A DNA stretch of 64,000 bases. It comes from Candidatus Bathyarchaeota archaeon (GTDB lineage: Archaea; Thermoproteota; Bathyarchaeia; Bathyarchaeales; Bathycorpusculaceae). A program made the position numbers and the translations under genes. The notes beneath the pieces were generated by a model. It searched no databases and was not told the origin of the DNA. It worked only from the letters and a program-made list of their open reading frames with translations. Numbering within the stretch: position 1 is the first letter of the stretch; each line of letters starts with the position of its first letter. Shown in pieces: positions 50,672 to 60,201 of this stretch. The stretch lies in the NCBI GenBank assembly GCA_026014735.1, contig JAOZHT010000001.1:1074179-1138178 (forward strand), read 5' to 3'.

Positions 50672-52030
50672 CTAGAAATCCGAAAGATACTCAAGTCGCA
50701 TGCCCCGCTGAGCCATAACTGAAATATCCTCGACGCTTCCTACGCTGGCATCTATGTTGTTGTGTTTGGGGTGGCTCCACATCTGGGCGGGTGCAAGGTT
50801 AAACTGCAATGGAATCTCCAAGTTTACCCCGTATTTCTCATGTAAACCCCTGATTAACCCGCCGTTCTTGCAGGCGGCGCGTGCAGCGGAGTAGCTTTGA
50901 AGCAGCTGCATGGAACCATACGTGCCGATGCCATGCCAGATTACGGCGTCCTCGGGGGAACCCATCATATAGAGGGAAAACTGGGGGGAAGAAGGCGTCT
51001 GGGCGTAGCTGTAATCGGAGAGTTTTTTGCCCTCCACAGTAAAGTTGTCATCGCAAACCGCCATGGAGATGTCTTTGTTGTCTACGCCGTTGGGGTACAG
51101 CGCGGTGGTCTGGTATTTGACGGTGACGGATTCGAGTTCTCCATTTTCAAAGTGGAGTTTGCCCCGTGCGGCGCGTTTGGAGCCGTAGCCCTTCGTTGAA
51201 TGAGGCACCGTCAGAAGGGTGGTGCGCTTGGACATGCTGCGTCCCATGCAGGTATAAGCCTCTTCTACCGAAGCGTAGTCGCGGTTGCTTTGGCTAATGA
51301 CTTGGTGGAGCAAACCCTCTTTGGTTTCTGCCTCCAAAGTGGCTAGGGGCATCCGCAGGGTGTAGAGTGAGAGGTCCATGCCGCAGAATTTTGTCAGCTG
51401 CTGAAGCTGCTGGTACTTTATCGAGTCAACCATCTCTATGTATGAGCCCTTGCTCTCTTTGAGGGCGCCCTCTATGAGGTCGATTTCTTTTTGGGAGATC
51501 AGTTTACCCATGTACTTTTGAGTATATGCCTTATCGATTTTTAGCTGGTCGGTTTTGACGGTGGCAACTGGATAGGCGCTTTGTCCACTCTCAACGATTG
51601 AGCCTCGAAGGGGATTATTCGAGTAGCGGTCAGCCTCCACGTCGTCGGTGTTTAGCAGAAACGGCACAATGTAGCCGTCGGTGGGTTTATGCAGCGCCTC
51701 ATAGATTTCCTCAACATCGTCTCTGTCGGGCTGACGCAAACCGGCTTTGCCAAAGTGGTTGCTGCAGGCTTCCAGCAGCCGCGTCGCCACGATGCCCTGG
51801 ATTTCCTCCAGTGTAATCTGCGGGTTGCTGTATTCCACCGACCCCCTCAGAAAGAAGTGGTCGCCTCTGAAGGGCACCGATATTTTCTCTCCGTTGGAGT
51901 AGCGGAACAATGTGAACTGTCGATTGGGATTCTGTCCCTTGGCAACCTCGATTTTTTTAACCAGCGCCTCAACGCTGGAAAAAGAATAATTTAAAAAGTC
52001 CTCAAGCATAATTCTGCAGTAATCTTCCAT
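50672..52030 (-). CDS. 452-residue hypothetical protein
   Basis: Not recognised. It is soluble, with no signal or membrane helix. Segments with strong protein character are QFTLFRYSNGEKISVPFRGD, GYIVPFLLNTDDVEADRYSN, and KGYGSKRAARGKLHFENGEL. Six or so cysteines are scattered without metal-motif spacing. ATG 52030 is 4 bases from the stop of the acetyltransferase gene. Middle gene of a three-gene operon. Confidence 0.7.
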   Translation of the reverse strand: MEDYCRIMLEDFLNYSFSSVEALVKKIEVAKGQNPNRQFTLFRYSNGEKISVPFRGDHFFLRGSVEYSNPQITLEEIQGIVATRLLEACSNHFGKAGLRQPDRDDVEEIYEALHKPTDGYIVPFLLNTDDVEADRYSNNPLRGSIVESGQSAYPVATVKTDQLKIDKAYTQKYMGKLISQKEIDLIEGALKESKGSYIEMVDSIKYQQLQQLTKFCGMDLSLYTLRMPLATLEAETKEGLLHQVISQSNRDYASVEEAYTCMGRSMSKRTTLLTVPHSTKGYGSKRAARGKLHFENGELESVTVKYQTTALYPNGVDNKDISMAVCDDNFTVEGKKLSDYSYAQTPSSPQFSLYMMGSPEDAVIWHGIGTYGSMQLLQSYSAARAACKNGGLIRGLHEKYGVNLEIPLQFNLAPAQMWSHPKHNNIDASVGSVEDISVMAQRGMRLEYLSDF

Positions 52031-52034
52031 AAGC

Positions 52035-52883
52035 TTAGCCTCTCTCTAAAGATTCAGCCATGTATATACAATTTTTTGCTGACAATTGCCCAAGAAACAT
52101 GCGTGTCACAGAGAAATCCTGCCTAAACCCTGCTTCACCCAAAACCTCCATCAGATCCACATCGGCTTTGGAGACCACTGCATACGCTGTTTTGCCGCCT
52201 AAACGGGAGAGGGCAGCTTTGACGAGCAGACGCGCAGCGTCGCGTCTTTGGACCTGACAGATTAGGGGTCCAATCCATGCCAACGTCGGATAAACCGTTG
52301 CTGCAATATACCCTTTTAACTCGGCCTTTTCGACGAATTTGAAGGCTATGTTGTCGTCGTGGAGGAGTATGGTTTGGAGCAGCCGTGTCCTGTCGCCTCC
52401 GAAGCATGCCCTGTCTAATGCGCATACCTTGGGTAAATCGTGTATTTCGATGGGGGGAAGTTTTTGTGAAGCCACCTCGCCAGCTTGATCGGTGTGCATC
52501 ACCAAGAAGTCTTTGTCAACGTTGAAGCCCAGGCGGGCATAGAAACTGGTGAGGTGGGGGTAAGCGTAGAGCCCGATTGTTTGGACGCCTCTGCCGTGTA
52601 AAAAGTTGATTGCGTGCTCTACAAGGATGCCTCCGCCGCCTTCTCTGCGGCATTCTTTTTTTACTATCAAGTTGCCGAACCAACCGACTTCTCCGTAGCT
52701 GACCGCAGTGGCTATCCCCAGCTTCTCTTCGCCGTCGACGAGAAGGAACAAACCGTCTGGCTCAAGCAACCTCATGAACTCAAAGTCTTCGGTTGCCATG
52801 TTCCAATTCATAGTGTTGGCTAAGTCTACCGCGAACTCAAAATCAGCCCTGCCCATTTTCCTGACTTGGAACATACAAAACAT
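52035..52883 (-). CDS. Two-domain GNAT acetyltransferase
   Basis: About 282 residues. The first domain has FGNLIVKKECRREGGGGILV, a GNAT acetyl-CoA-binding loop (R-x-x-G-x-G variant), and LYAYPHLTSFYARLGFNVDK. The second (from about residue 140) matches the acetyltransf_18-type partner (KLPPIEIHDLPKVCALDRAC and LAWIGPLICQVQRRDAARLL). The start is uncertain: ATG 52883, 52874 or 52856; the frame goes to 53012 without a ribosome site. First gene of the operon with the 452-residue protein and the HExxH protein. Substrate unknown. Confidence 0.8.
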   Translation of the reverse strand: MFCMFQVRKMGRADFEFAVDLANTMNWNMATEDFEFMRLLEPDGLFLLVDGEEKLGIATAVSYGEVGWFGNLIVKKECRREGGGGILVEHAINFLHGRGVQTIGLYAYPHLTSFYARLGFNVDKDFLVMHTDQAGEVASQKLPPIEIHDLPKVCALDRACFGGDRTRLLQTILLHDDNIAFKFVEKAELKGYIAATVYPTLAWIGPLICQVQRRDAARLLVKAALSRLGGKTAYAVVSKADVDLMEVLGEAGFRQDFSVTRMFLGQLSAKNCIYMAESLERG

Positions 52884-53057
52884 TGTGTGCCCGCAGATTA
52901 AGTCTGTTTCTCCAAGACCGCCGAGCCCAGAGTCCTTGGATGTGTCAACTTTTTTGTGCCAACAAAACATTATATCCAAAAGGTCGCATACCCAAAAGTG
53001 AGTTTTGAGCATTTCGTGGCTTAAACATCCCGTGCTTTGTCTATGTAAGGGCTTTTT

Positions 53058-53825
53058 ATGTTTGTGGTTAGGCGGCGTGTCTTCTTTTTAGCTGCAATCT
53101 GGGTGCTGCTGCTGTTGGTGTCTCTGTCCCTGCTTTCTATGCTTGAGGCAGTATTCAGCCGCGACCCTGATAGTCACACAGTAGTAAGTGTAGGCTGGGC
53201 AGGATATGTGGTGTCAAAAAGCTTCAACGAGCAACGTGAAGTCACCGGCATCAGCGCCGAATGGATTGTGCCCTACGTAAACACCTCTGCTGGGAACGGT
53301 TACTCTTCAGCATGGATAGGCATCGGGGGGCAATCAGATAAGACCCTGATTCAGGTTGGAACCGAACATGACGTTTTAGACGGCAAAGAATTCTACAGCG
53401 CATGGTATGAGCTTCTCCCCGAATACGCCATACGAATCACCGAATTCGTCGTGAACCCCGGAGACAAAATATTTGCCTCGATAATGCTGGTTAACCCCGA
53501 AACCAACGAATGGAACATACACCTTGGCGATGTAACCAACGGACATGTCTATAACCGTAACTTCTACTACAACTCAACCTGCGCTTCAGGCGAATGGATC
53601 GTGGAGCGCGCGCTAGTTAACGGGCAAATCGCCGACTTAGCCAACTTCGGTTCATTGACCTTTCAAGACTGCCAAATAGACCTCAACAAATCCGAGGGGT
53701 CCATATGCAACTTCACCTACTCCAAAGTCCACATGGCAAACCAGCAGCTTGACAGGTTAGCTTCAGCCTCTCAACTGAGCGCGGACGGCGCAAGCTTCTC
53801 GGTACATTACACAATGAGCAACTAG
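53058..53825 (+). CDS. Membrane-anchored G1-family (eqolisin) peptidase
   Basis: 255 residues. After an N-terminal helix (VFFLAAIWVLLLLVSLSLLS) comes a beta-sandwich with the G1 family pattern: VGWAGYVV, EWIVPYVN, YSSAWIGIGGQ, LIQVGTEHD and TCASGEWIVERA, then ADLANFGSL. The catalytic pair is Gln99 and Glu179, 80 apart (83 in scytalidoglutamic peptidase). Both are present, so it should be active, outside the cell and probably at low pH. Eqolisins were first described in fungi. Confidence 0.87.
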   Translation: MFVVRRRVFFLAAIWVLLLLVSLSLLSMLEAVFSRDPDSHTVVSVGWAGYVVSKSFNEQREVTGISAEWIVPYVNTSAGNGYSSAWIGIGGQSDKTLIQVGTEHDVLDGKEFYSAWYELLPEYAIRITEFVVNPGDKIFASIMLVNPETNEWNIHLGDVTNGHVYNRNFYYNSTCASGEWIVERALVNGQIADLANFGSLTFQDCQIDLNKSEGSICNFTYSKVHMANQQLDRLASASQLSADGASFSVHYTMSN

Positions 53826-53830
53826 CAGCC

Positions 53831-54346
53831 TCATCCGGTAGGCGACAGCGCCGCTGCAAGGGCATCGGAGCTCTTCTGGATTTCCTTAGTCACCGTCGAA
53901 AGCAGCTTAATTCGGTTTTCTAACTTGCGTTTCTGCATGTTGGTTAAGCTTTTGAATTTCGGCAGCACATCACTGACAACCGCCATCATGAGGTCACGGT
54001 TTTTCTCCTCGCTGAGATCCTTAAGCTCCACGTGTCCATCGATAAACTGTAGCACCAGATGTCCCGTGGGGTCAATGTGGGCGCGGGTAACGTCGGCGTA
54101 CTGCGCTGGAAGCGCCAACTGAGCCACCTCTATCGAAGAAGTCAACGGCTGCATCAGTTTTAGCAGAGAAGAAAAGAACTGAGCAACCAAGATTTTCTCC
54201 TCCGAGCTTAATTCGCTGATTTGCCCTATGTCATCGGCGGTGCTCTTGAGGGCTTCAACTAGCTCTTGAACGTTAACTTGCTTTTTTCTCTCGGCTTGCG
54301 CGGAGGATTCTGCAATCTCCGGTTTAGTTACTGCTTCTTGGGTCAA
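53831..54346 (-). CDS. Hypothetical protein at the end of the chemosensory cluster
   Basis: 171 residues, helical and charged (VQELVEALKSTADDIGQISE, then LVAQFFSSLLKLMQPLTSSI), with an unusual beta stretch HIDPTGHLVLQFIDGHVELK. TTG 54346; no strong ribosome site. It lies 94 bases behind the receptor gene in the same direction, so it may be an accessory chemotaxis protein such as a phosphatase or coupling helper, but no CheC/CheD/CheZ motif is seen. Confidence 0.6.
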   Translation of the reverse strand: MTQEAVTKPEIAESSAQAERKKQVNVQELVEALKSTADDIGQISELSSEEKILVAQFFSSLLKLMQPLTSSIEVAQLALPAQYADVTRAHIDPTGHLVLQFIDGHVELKDLSEEKNRDLMMAVVSDVLPKFKSLTNMQKRKLENRIKLLSTVTKEIQKSSDALAAALSPTG

Positions 54347-54440
54347 GGTGAATTCAACTCAGAGATAACGCTGGGTTTAGAATAAAATGCTTGTATGTCA
54401 TGGCATAGACACACAAGTGCAAAGGAAAGGTTGAGGCGGC

Positions 54441-55934
54441 TTAGTTGACGTTGTATTCCTCGAGGAAGCGGTTAAGGAGGCTTTTTCGGTGCTCGATGGC
54501 TGAGATAAGGTCGTTTTTCATGTTCTCAGTGACCTCCGCCATCTTGGTGACTTCCACAACCACTGTATTGTTGTTTTTGCCAACGGTCTCTGCCTGCTCC
54601 AGGATTAGCTTAGCGGATTCCTCAACTTGCCCCGCGTCGCTGACGACCCCTTGGGCAAGCTTAGCCATGTCTTTAGCTTCAACCACGACGCCGCTGGTAA
54701 CCTGCTGCACCTGCTCTGCAGTCGATGAAACATCCTTAGCTATACTTGCCACCTGCTGAGACGAGGCTGTCTGCTCCTCCACCGCGGAGGAAGCTTCCTC
54801 TGAGGCTGAACTGCTTTCCTCAGCGATACTGGCGACTTCCTCGATGGTTCTAACCACCGAACTTAAGGCGCCAAGTCCACGTTCAACGCCGTTTGCAAGG
54901 TTCGTTACTTTGCCAGTCATTTCACCCATGATTTTGCCTATGCCCTCGGATTCTTTGATGGCGCCTAAAACCACGTTGGCTCCTTCCGCGGCTCCCACCT
55001 GTGACTGCTGGGTTATGCTGCTGGTCTGCATGCCGGCTTCCTTGATGCCCTTCACTAACTTTATGGCTGAGCCGGCGGCTTCTTTAGATTGTCCCGCTAG
55101 GCCCTTAACTGCGTCGGCGACCACTGCGAATCCGCGTCCTGCTTCGCCTGCGCGTGCGGCTTCGATGGCTGCGTTGAGTGCCAGCATGTTAGTTTGGCCT
55201 GCGATGTCCGAAACCGAGTTAGCCATCAATCCGACTTGATCGACGGAGTTAACCATGGAGGTAACTGCTTCGGAGACCCGGGTGATGTTGCCTTTTATGT
55301 TCTCGATAGCCACCAATCCCTGTTGGCTTTTTTCGTTGGCTTCTTTGGATTTTTTTAGCGCATCCTCAGTGACTGTTGATGCTTCCTTAGCGATTACCCC
55401 GGCTTCATCCATGACTCTTTTGAGGGCTTCGCTGCTTCTAGCCGCGTCCTGAGATAACTCCGCTAGCTTCTGGGCTCCGATGGAGACCTGCTGGGAGGCG
55501 GTGCTGACCTGCTGCATTCCCAAGGCCATCTGGTTGGAGACGTAGGCGGCTTCTTTGCCCATCTCAGCTACCCTAGCGGTGGCTTTGGATGCGCCGTCGG
55601 CGTTTTGCGCTACCTTATCGGCGACTTGCTCGACGTTTCTTGCGTTAAGCGTGACCCGGCTCACTACCTCGTTTGCGCCTGTGACGAGCTCAGCGACTTT
55701 TATGGCTGCCTGCTCTGCTTGGTAGGCAAGGTCTGCGGCTACCGCGGCGTTCTGGATGGTTTCGTCGGCTTTAGCGCTTATGTTCTCTGCGCTTTCGATG
55801 GTTTCTTTGAGAACTTCGATGATTTGTTTTCTTAATTCCTGATTTTTCTCTTGGAGAATTCTGTTTTCAGCTTGAAGTTTTTCAACCTGACTTGATTGTT
55901 CGGACCTTTTCTTTTCCTTGGGCTCTTGGGTCAT
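54441..55934 (-). CDS. Soluble methyl-accepting chemotaxis receptor
   Basis: 497 residues with no membrane helix: a cytosolic receptor. Residues 15-55 form a coiled coil ([20 protein letters not shown]), followed by long helical arms of the MCP antiparallel bundle. The hairpin tip is canonical: [20 protein letters not shown] then [17 protein letters not shown]. Gln/Glu pairs for methylation or deamidation are likely in the arms. What it senses is unknown; no sensory domain is attached. Confidence 0.92.
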   Translation of the reverse strand: MTQEPKEKKRSEQSSQVEKLQAENRILQEKNQELRKQIIEVLKETIESAENISAKADETIQNAAVAADLAYQAEQAAIKVAELVTGANEVVSRVTLNARNVEQVADKVAQNADGASKATARVAEMGKEAAYVSNQMALGMQQVSTASQQVSIGAQKLAELSQDAARSSEALKRVMDEAGVIAKEASTVTEDALKKSKEANEKSQQGLVAIENIKGNITRVSEAVTSMVNSVDQVGLMANSVSDIAGQTNMLALNAAIEAARAGEAGRGFAVVADAVKGLAGQSKEAAGSAIKLVKGIKEAGMQTSSITQQSQVGAAEGANVVLGAIKESEGIGKIMGEMTGKVTNLANGVERGLGALSSVVRTIEEVASIAEESSSASEEASSAVEEQTASSQQVASIAKDVSSTAEQVQQVTSGVVVEAKDMAKLAQGVVSDAGQVEESAKLILEQAETVGKNNNTVVVEVTKMAEVTENMKNDLISAIEHRKSLLNRFLEEYNVN

Positions 55935-56022
55935 CTACTCTACTATCCACGGGGTTATGAGTGTGTGTTAGCGGTTTACTTATAAGTAAATTATGAAAAC
56001 CCTATATGGATTACAGATATGC

Positions 56023-57036
56023 TTAGCTGCATGCCTTAACAATCTCTTTAGGGATATCCTCAAGGGAAGCAACCACGTCGACGCAGCCTGTTTTAAACGC
56101 AACCTGCGGCATCCCATAAACCACGCTGGTTTTTTCGTCCTGCGCAATCGTTGCGCCACCCCGCTCCTTGATGGCTCGGACCCCGTTGGCGCCGTCAGAC
56201 CCCATACCCGTCAGGACCACGCCGACGTTTTTGGCGCCATACACGCTTGCCATCGACTGCATGAGCACATCCGCGGCTGGGCGAACATAATTGACGGGTG
56301 CATCGGCGTTAAGGTGGATTCTGCCGTCTTTCGTAACCACCATATGGAAGCCTCCGGGGGCAACCAACGCTAGCCCCTCTGCTACGCGGTCACCCTCCTG
56401 GGCTTCTTTCACGGGAAATTTGCAGCGCAGGTTTAAGCCTTCAGCGAAGAGTTTGGTGACGCCCTTAGGCATATGCTGCACGATTAGGATAGCTGGTGAT
56501 TGGCTTGGGAGCGCAGTTAAAACCTTTGTCAGCGCCGGGGGACCCCCTGTGGAGGCGGCTATCGAGATGACTTTTTCGCTTCTTTTTGCTGCCAGGCCAT
56601 AGTCGGTTTGAGCCTGGAACTTGACGAAGGAGAGGTTAGCGGACGCGGCTGTTTTAACTTTAGAAACCAATTCCTCGCGGACCGAGCCCATTTCAAGCCA
56701 TCCTTGACCCGAAGGCTTAGGCACATAGTCCACGGCGCCAAGCTCCAGTGCCTTAAGCGTCAACGAGGCTTCCCGCTGCGTCAAAGCGCTAATCATGACG
56801 ATGGGTGTGGACTGCGTCTGCATGATTCTATGCACTGCAGTTAAACCGTTCATCTTGGGCATTTCAACGTCCATGGTGACGACGTCGGGTTTAAGCTGCG
56901 CAACCTTGCTGATGGCTTCTTCGCCGTTGCGGGCGGTTCCCACAACCTCGATTTCTCCATCTGCCCCTAACAGGTCAGAGAGGACCCTCTGCATTAAAAG
57001 TGAATCATCCACGATTAGGAGCTTGATTTGACCCAT
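56023..57036 (-). CDS. cheB: Chemotaxis response-regulator methylesterase CheB
   Basis: About 337 residues. N-terminal receiver domain (LLIVDDSLLMQ, Asp in VVTMDVEMPKMNG, Thr/Ser region MISALTQRE, PKPSGQG) joined to a methylesterase domain with the catalytic Ser of SIAASTGGPPAL, the His of VQHMPKG and the Asp of TGMGSDGANG. Removes methyl groups from receptors when phosphorylated by CheA. ATG 57036 (TTG 57054 is also open). Its counterpart CheR is not in the window. Confidence 0.94.
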   Translation of the reverse strand: MGQIKLLIVDDSLLMQRVLSDLLGADGEIEVVGTARNGEEAISKVAQLKPDVVTMDVEMPKMNGLTAVHRIMQTQSTPIVMISALTQREASLTLKALELGAVDYVPKPSGQGWLEMGSVREELVSKVKTAASANLSFVKFQAQTDYGLAAKRSEKVISIAASTGGPPALTKVLTALPSQSPAILIVQHMPKGVTKLFAEGLNLRCKFPVKEAQEGDRVAEGLALVAPGGFHMVVTKDGRIHLNADAPVNYVRPAADVLMQSMASVYGAKNVGVVLTGMGSDGANGVRAIKERGGATIAQDEKTSVVYGMPQVAFKTGCVDVVASLEDIPKEIVKACS

Positions 57037-57065
57037 AGCAGGCAACAGCGTCAATTAAATCTGGG

Positions 57066-57572
57066 TCATGGGGCGGCTTGTTTTTCGGTTTGTATCTGGA
57101 ATCCGGTTTTCTCGCCTATGCTGAGGCTTTCTTTTGAGGCGACGCGGAGGAGGTCGAGTAGTATGATGAGTTCCTTGTCATGCTTAGCCACGCCCAGAAC
57201 CGTTTCGGATTTATCCATGATTAAGCTGTCGCTGTTGGCTTCGATGTCGCTTTTGGGCAACGTCAAAACCTCCATGACTGAATCCACCATGATGCCTACG
57301 GGATGTTTATCCTGCACAATAATCATGATGTTAGAGTTTCCGTTGCTGACTTCTAATCCGAAGCGTTTACGCAAATCGATGACGGGGATGACTTCGCCAC
57401 GCATATTTGTTACTCCACGCACATAGGCGGGGGCGTAGGGAACCGGGGTTACGCCTTCAAAATTTTTGACTTCCCTCACTTGGCTTACGTTTACTCCGTA
57501 GAGGGTGCTGTCTAAAGTGAAGGTCAGCATCTGTATTTCGTCGCGGGAATTTCCTTTTCCATTCAGGGACAA
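57066..57572 (-). CDS. cheW: Chemotaxis coupling protein CheW
   Basis: 168 residues. Two SH3-like subdomains: EIQMLTFTLDSTLYGVNVSQ, VREVKNFEGVTPVPYAPAYV, RGVTNMRGEVIPVIDLRKRF, and PVGIMVDSVMEVLTLP. Links receptor and CheA. TTG 57572 has GGTGG about 6 bases upstream. It lies between an unknown gene and cheB in the cluster. Confidence 0.94.
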   Translation of the reverse strand: MSLNGKGNSRDEIQMLTFTLDSTLYGVNVSQVREVKNFEGVTPVPYAPAYVRGVTNMRGEVIPVIDLRKRFGLEVSNGNSNIMIIVQDKHPVGIMVDSVMEVLTLPKSDIEANSDSLIMDKSETVLGVAKHDKELIILLDLLRVASKESLSIGEKTGFQIQTEKQAAP

Positions 57573-57671
57573 CTATACCACCAAACGCTATCTCATCTGC
57601 TGAAGTGGTTATAAGTTCTTATGAAAAGCCGCTAATGACTAAAAATATTTATCTTAAATCAAAAGGATGGG

Positions 57672-58016
57672 CTAAACGATGTAGCCTCTGCCGCAGGAGC
57701 TGACTACTTGGTGTTTAAGCCAATCCTCGCTCATCAAGCACCATTTCGCGTTGGCGCCCTCAATCTGCAGCACCATAATTAAGTCTAGTTTATCGAGTTT
57801 AGCGTACTCCATCAGTATATCGTAGGTGCCCTGATTGATTTCTATGTCGAGGTCTTCAAGACTGTTGTCTTGGGCGCGTTTGGTGTGGAAAATGGCTTTC
57901 AGCCGACCCTGATCCTGCAGCATTTGCACGTTGACGCTGTTAACGTAGTAAATCGAGTCTTTGTAGCTTAAAATTACGTTTCGAGCGTTCTCTGATTTAA
58001 CTTCGCTGTGCTCCAT
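57672..58016 (-). CDS. Hypothetical protein within the chemosensory cluster
   Basis: 114 residues from ATG 58016, with GGGGAG 8 bases upstream. It reads as a small alpha/beta protein (RNVILSYKDSIYYVNSVNVQ, LEDLDIEINQGTYDILMEYA). The insertion between cheA and cheW suggests a signalling role; no known CheC, CheD or CheY motif is visible. A longer frame up to 58178 is rejected in favour of the ribosome site. Confidence 0.65.
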   Translation of the reverse strand: MEHSEVKSENARNVILSYKDSIYYVNSVNVQMLQDQGRLKAIFHTKRAQDNSLEDLDIEINQGTYDILMEYAKLDKLDLIMVLQIEGANAKWCLMSEDWLKHQVVSSCGRGYIV

Positions 58017-58143
58017 TTTCTTTTCTCCCCTAACTGGAATAGGAGCGGCGGCATGAAATAAAGGTAATCTTCCTAGCGGAGGAATATGTCCAGAAACGCA
58101 CAGCATAGACTGGTGCCCAAAAAGGGGTGGAGAAAGAAGGGGG

Positions 58144-60201
58144 TTAGTTGTTTCTGTGCCTGACGCATTGCGGTACATCTAAGACCAGAACCACTTGGCC
58201 GTCGCCCAGAATCGTGGCGCCGCTGACGCCTTTGATGCCGGAGAGCATCTTGCTTAGCGTCTTAACCAGTATATCCTGCTGACGCAGCACCGAATCAACC
58301 GCCAAAGCCACCTTGCTGTTTTCGTCGCCGAGGTAAATGATAAGCAACTCCAGTTCCTCCTCGTTTGCGTCGGGGAGATTTAGCAGCTGATGCAGATGCA
58401 CTATGGGAACCACCTTGTCCCGCACCAGGATAGCGCTGCTTTTACCCAGCCGTTTGATGTCAGCCTTCTTCACCCGCACGATTTCGCTAACTTGGCTTGT
58501 GGGGATAGCGAAGGTTTCTGTGGTGTCCTTGACCAGAATAGCCTGGATAATCGCCAATGTAATCGGCAGCTTAATGGTGGTTCGGGTTCCGTACCCGATT
58601 TTGCTGTCAACATGCACCGTGCCGCCTAAAGCTGATATCTTTGTTTTCACAACATCCATACCTACACCTCTACCGCTTGTCTCAGTTAACTTCTTAGCAG
58701 TAGAAAACCCAGGTAGGAAAATCAGGTTAATCAGCTGTTCCTTGTTCATTTTGTCAAGTTCAGATTGAGTCGCGATGCCTTTTTTGAGTGCGGACTCCTT
58801 GATTTTCTGGGGGTCAATGCCTTCTCCGTCGTCGAAGACTTCGATGATGACGTGGTTGCCGTTGCGCTGGGCTGAGAGCACGATGCGTCCAGTCTCGTTT
58901 TTGCCATGGGCACATCTCTCCCGGGGTTCTTCTATGCCGTGGTCCACGCTGTTTCGGAGCAAGTGAATCAGGGGCTCTCCGATTTCGTCAAGCACCGATC
59001 GGTCAACTTCGATTTCTTTGCCCTCCAAGACCAAATCAATCTTTTTCTTCTGCTTCAGCGATAGGTCACGGACTAAGCGGGGAAACCTGTCAAAGACCTG
59101 GCTAACGGGGACCATGCGGACCTCCATGACGAGGTCTTGCAGGTCAGCGGTTAAGCGGTCGATGTTTTCGGTAACCCGCCTTAAGCCTGCATTGTGGTTG
59201 TCTGTGGTGACTTGCAGCAACGCGATTTTGTTGATGACTAATTCCCCGACCAGATTCATCAGCTTATCCAGTTGATCGAACTTTACACGCACCGTCTGGG
59301 CTGTTTGGGTGTCGTGGGCGATTTTGGTTACGGCTTTGTCCTCTACTGTGACGACATAGTTGTTTTCAGCTGGAAGCGCAGCTGTTTCTTGGGGCTTCTC
59401 TGTGAAGGTCTGCAGTGCAGCCGCTTCGGATTCGAAGCATTTAACGTCTACGTTTTCAACTTCTAAAACCTGTTTAACCGAGTTTTCGATTGTTTGCTGG
59501 TCGCTGCTGCTTGAAACAAGGATTTTAAAGCCTGAGGCGAGTTTTTGCTCGTTTAAGTTGTCTTTTTCAGGAATCGACTTTAAGATTTTCGCGACCTCGT
59601 TTATTCGGTCCAGCACCATTCCTGCCCTGATGCCCTTGAATTCGCAGTCGGAGGCGAAACTTAGGCATAACCCAAAGAATCTCTCTGGGCCAACGCCCTG
59701 TTTTGCTTGTGGGGCGCTGACTTGGGGGGTTTGTTGGGGTTCAACTAATGGGGGGCTGGCCTGTTCTAATTGCAGTTTGCAGTCTAGTGGCCCATTGGGA
59801 GCAGACTCGATTTTTTCAAGCTGGCTTCTCATGGTTTCCAGTTTACCTTTGAAATCGGAGGAGTCGATTTCTCCCTCCACGCTGTTCTGGATGTTCTCTA
59901 GGCGCTGGGTGAGTGCATCCACGCATTCCAGGAGCAGGCTGATTAACTCGCAGGAGGGGCTGCTGCCTTTACGCATCAAATCAAAGATGTCTTCCATGGC
60001 GTGGGTGAGTTCCTGGAAATCCTTATACCCCATCATCCCCGAGGAGCCTTTGAGTGTGTGGGCGGAGCGGAATAGCATGTTGATGACTTCTTGGTTCTGG
60101 GGCTCTTTCTCCAAAATAAGCATAGACTTCGTTAAGGTCTCGATATGTTCCTTGGCTTCTTCGATGAAGACTTCCCTGTATGCGTCACTGTCTAAAGACA
60201 C
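58144..60201 (-). CDS. cheA: Chemotaxis histidine kinase CheA
   Basis: 685 residues. Hpt domain with phospho-acceptor His48 (LFRSAHTLKGSSGMMG), a P2-like region (about 165-270), dimerisation helices, ATPase domain (N box LLRNSVDHGIEEP, G1 VFDDGEGIDP, G2 TSGRGVGMDVVKTK), and a C-terminal CheW-like regulatory domain. All catalytic parts are intact. It is the first gene of the cluster and is preceded by a TATA box and a palindrome. Probably signals to CheB and a CheY encoded elsewhere. Confidence 0.95.
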   Translation of the reverse strand: MSLDSDAYREVFIEEAKEHIETLTKSMLILEKEPQNQEVINMLFRSAHTLKGSSGMMGYKDFQELTHAMEDIFDLMRKGSSPSCELISLLLECVDALTQRLENIQNSVEGEIDSSDFKGKLETMRSQLEKIESAPNGPLDCKLQLEQASPPLVEPQQTPQVSAPQAKQGVGPERFFGLCLSFASDCEFKGIRAGMVLDRINEVAKILKSIPEKDNLNEQKLASGFKILVSSSSDQQTIENSVKQVLEVENVDVKCFESEAAALQTFTEKPQETAALPAENNYVVTVEDKAVTKIAHDTQTAQTVRVKFDQLDKLMNLVGELVINKIALLQVTTDNHNAGLRRVTENIDRLTADLQDLVMEVRMVPVSQVFDRFPRLVRDLSLKQKKKIDLVLEGKEIEVDRSVLDEIGEPLIHLLRNSVDHGIEEPRERCAHGKNETGRIVLSAQRNGNHVIIEVFDDGEGIDPQKIKESALKKGIATQSELDKMNKEQLINLIFLPGFSTAKKLTETSGRGVGMDVVKTKISALGGTVHVDSKIGYGTRTTIKLPITLAIIQAILVKDTTETFAIPTSQVSEIVRVKKADIKRLGKSSAILVRDKVVPIVHLHQLLNLPDANEEELELLIIYLGDENSKVALAVDSVLRQQDILVKTLSKMLSGIKGVSGATILGDGQVVLVLDVPQCVRHRNN

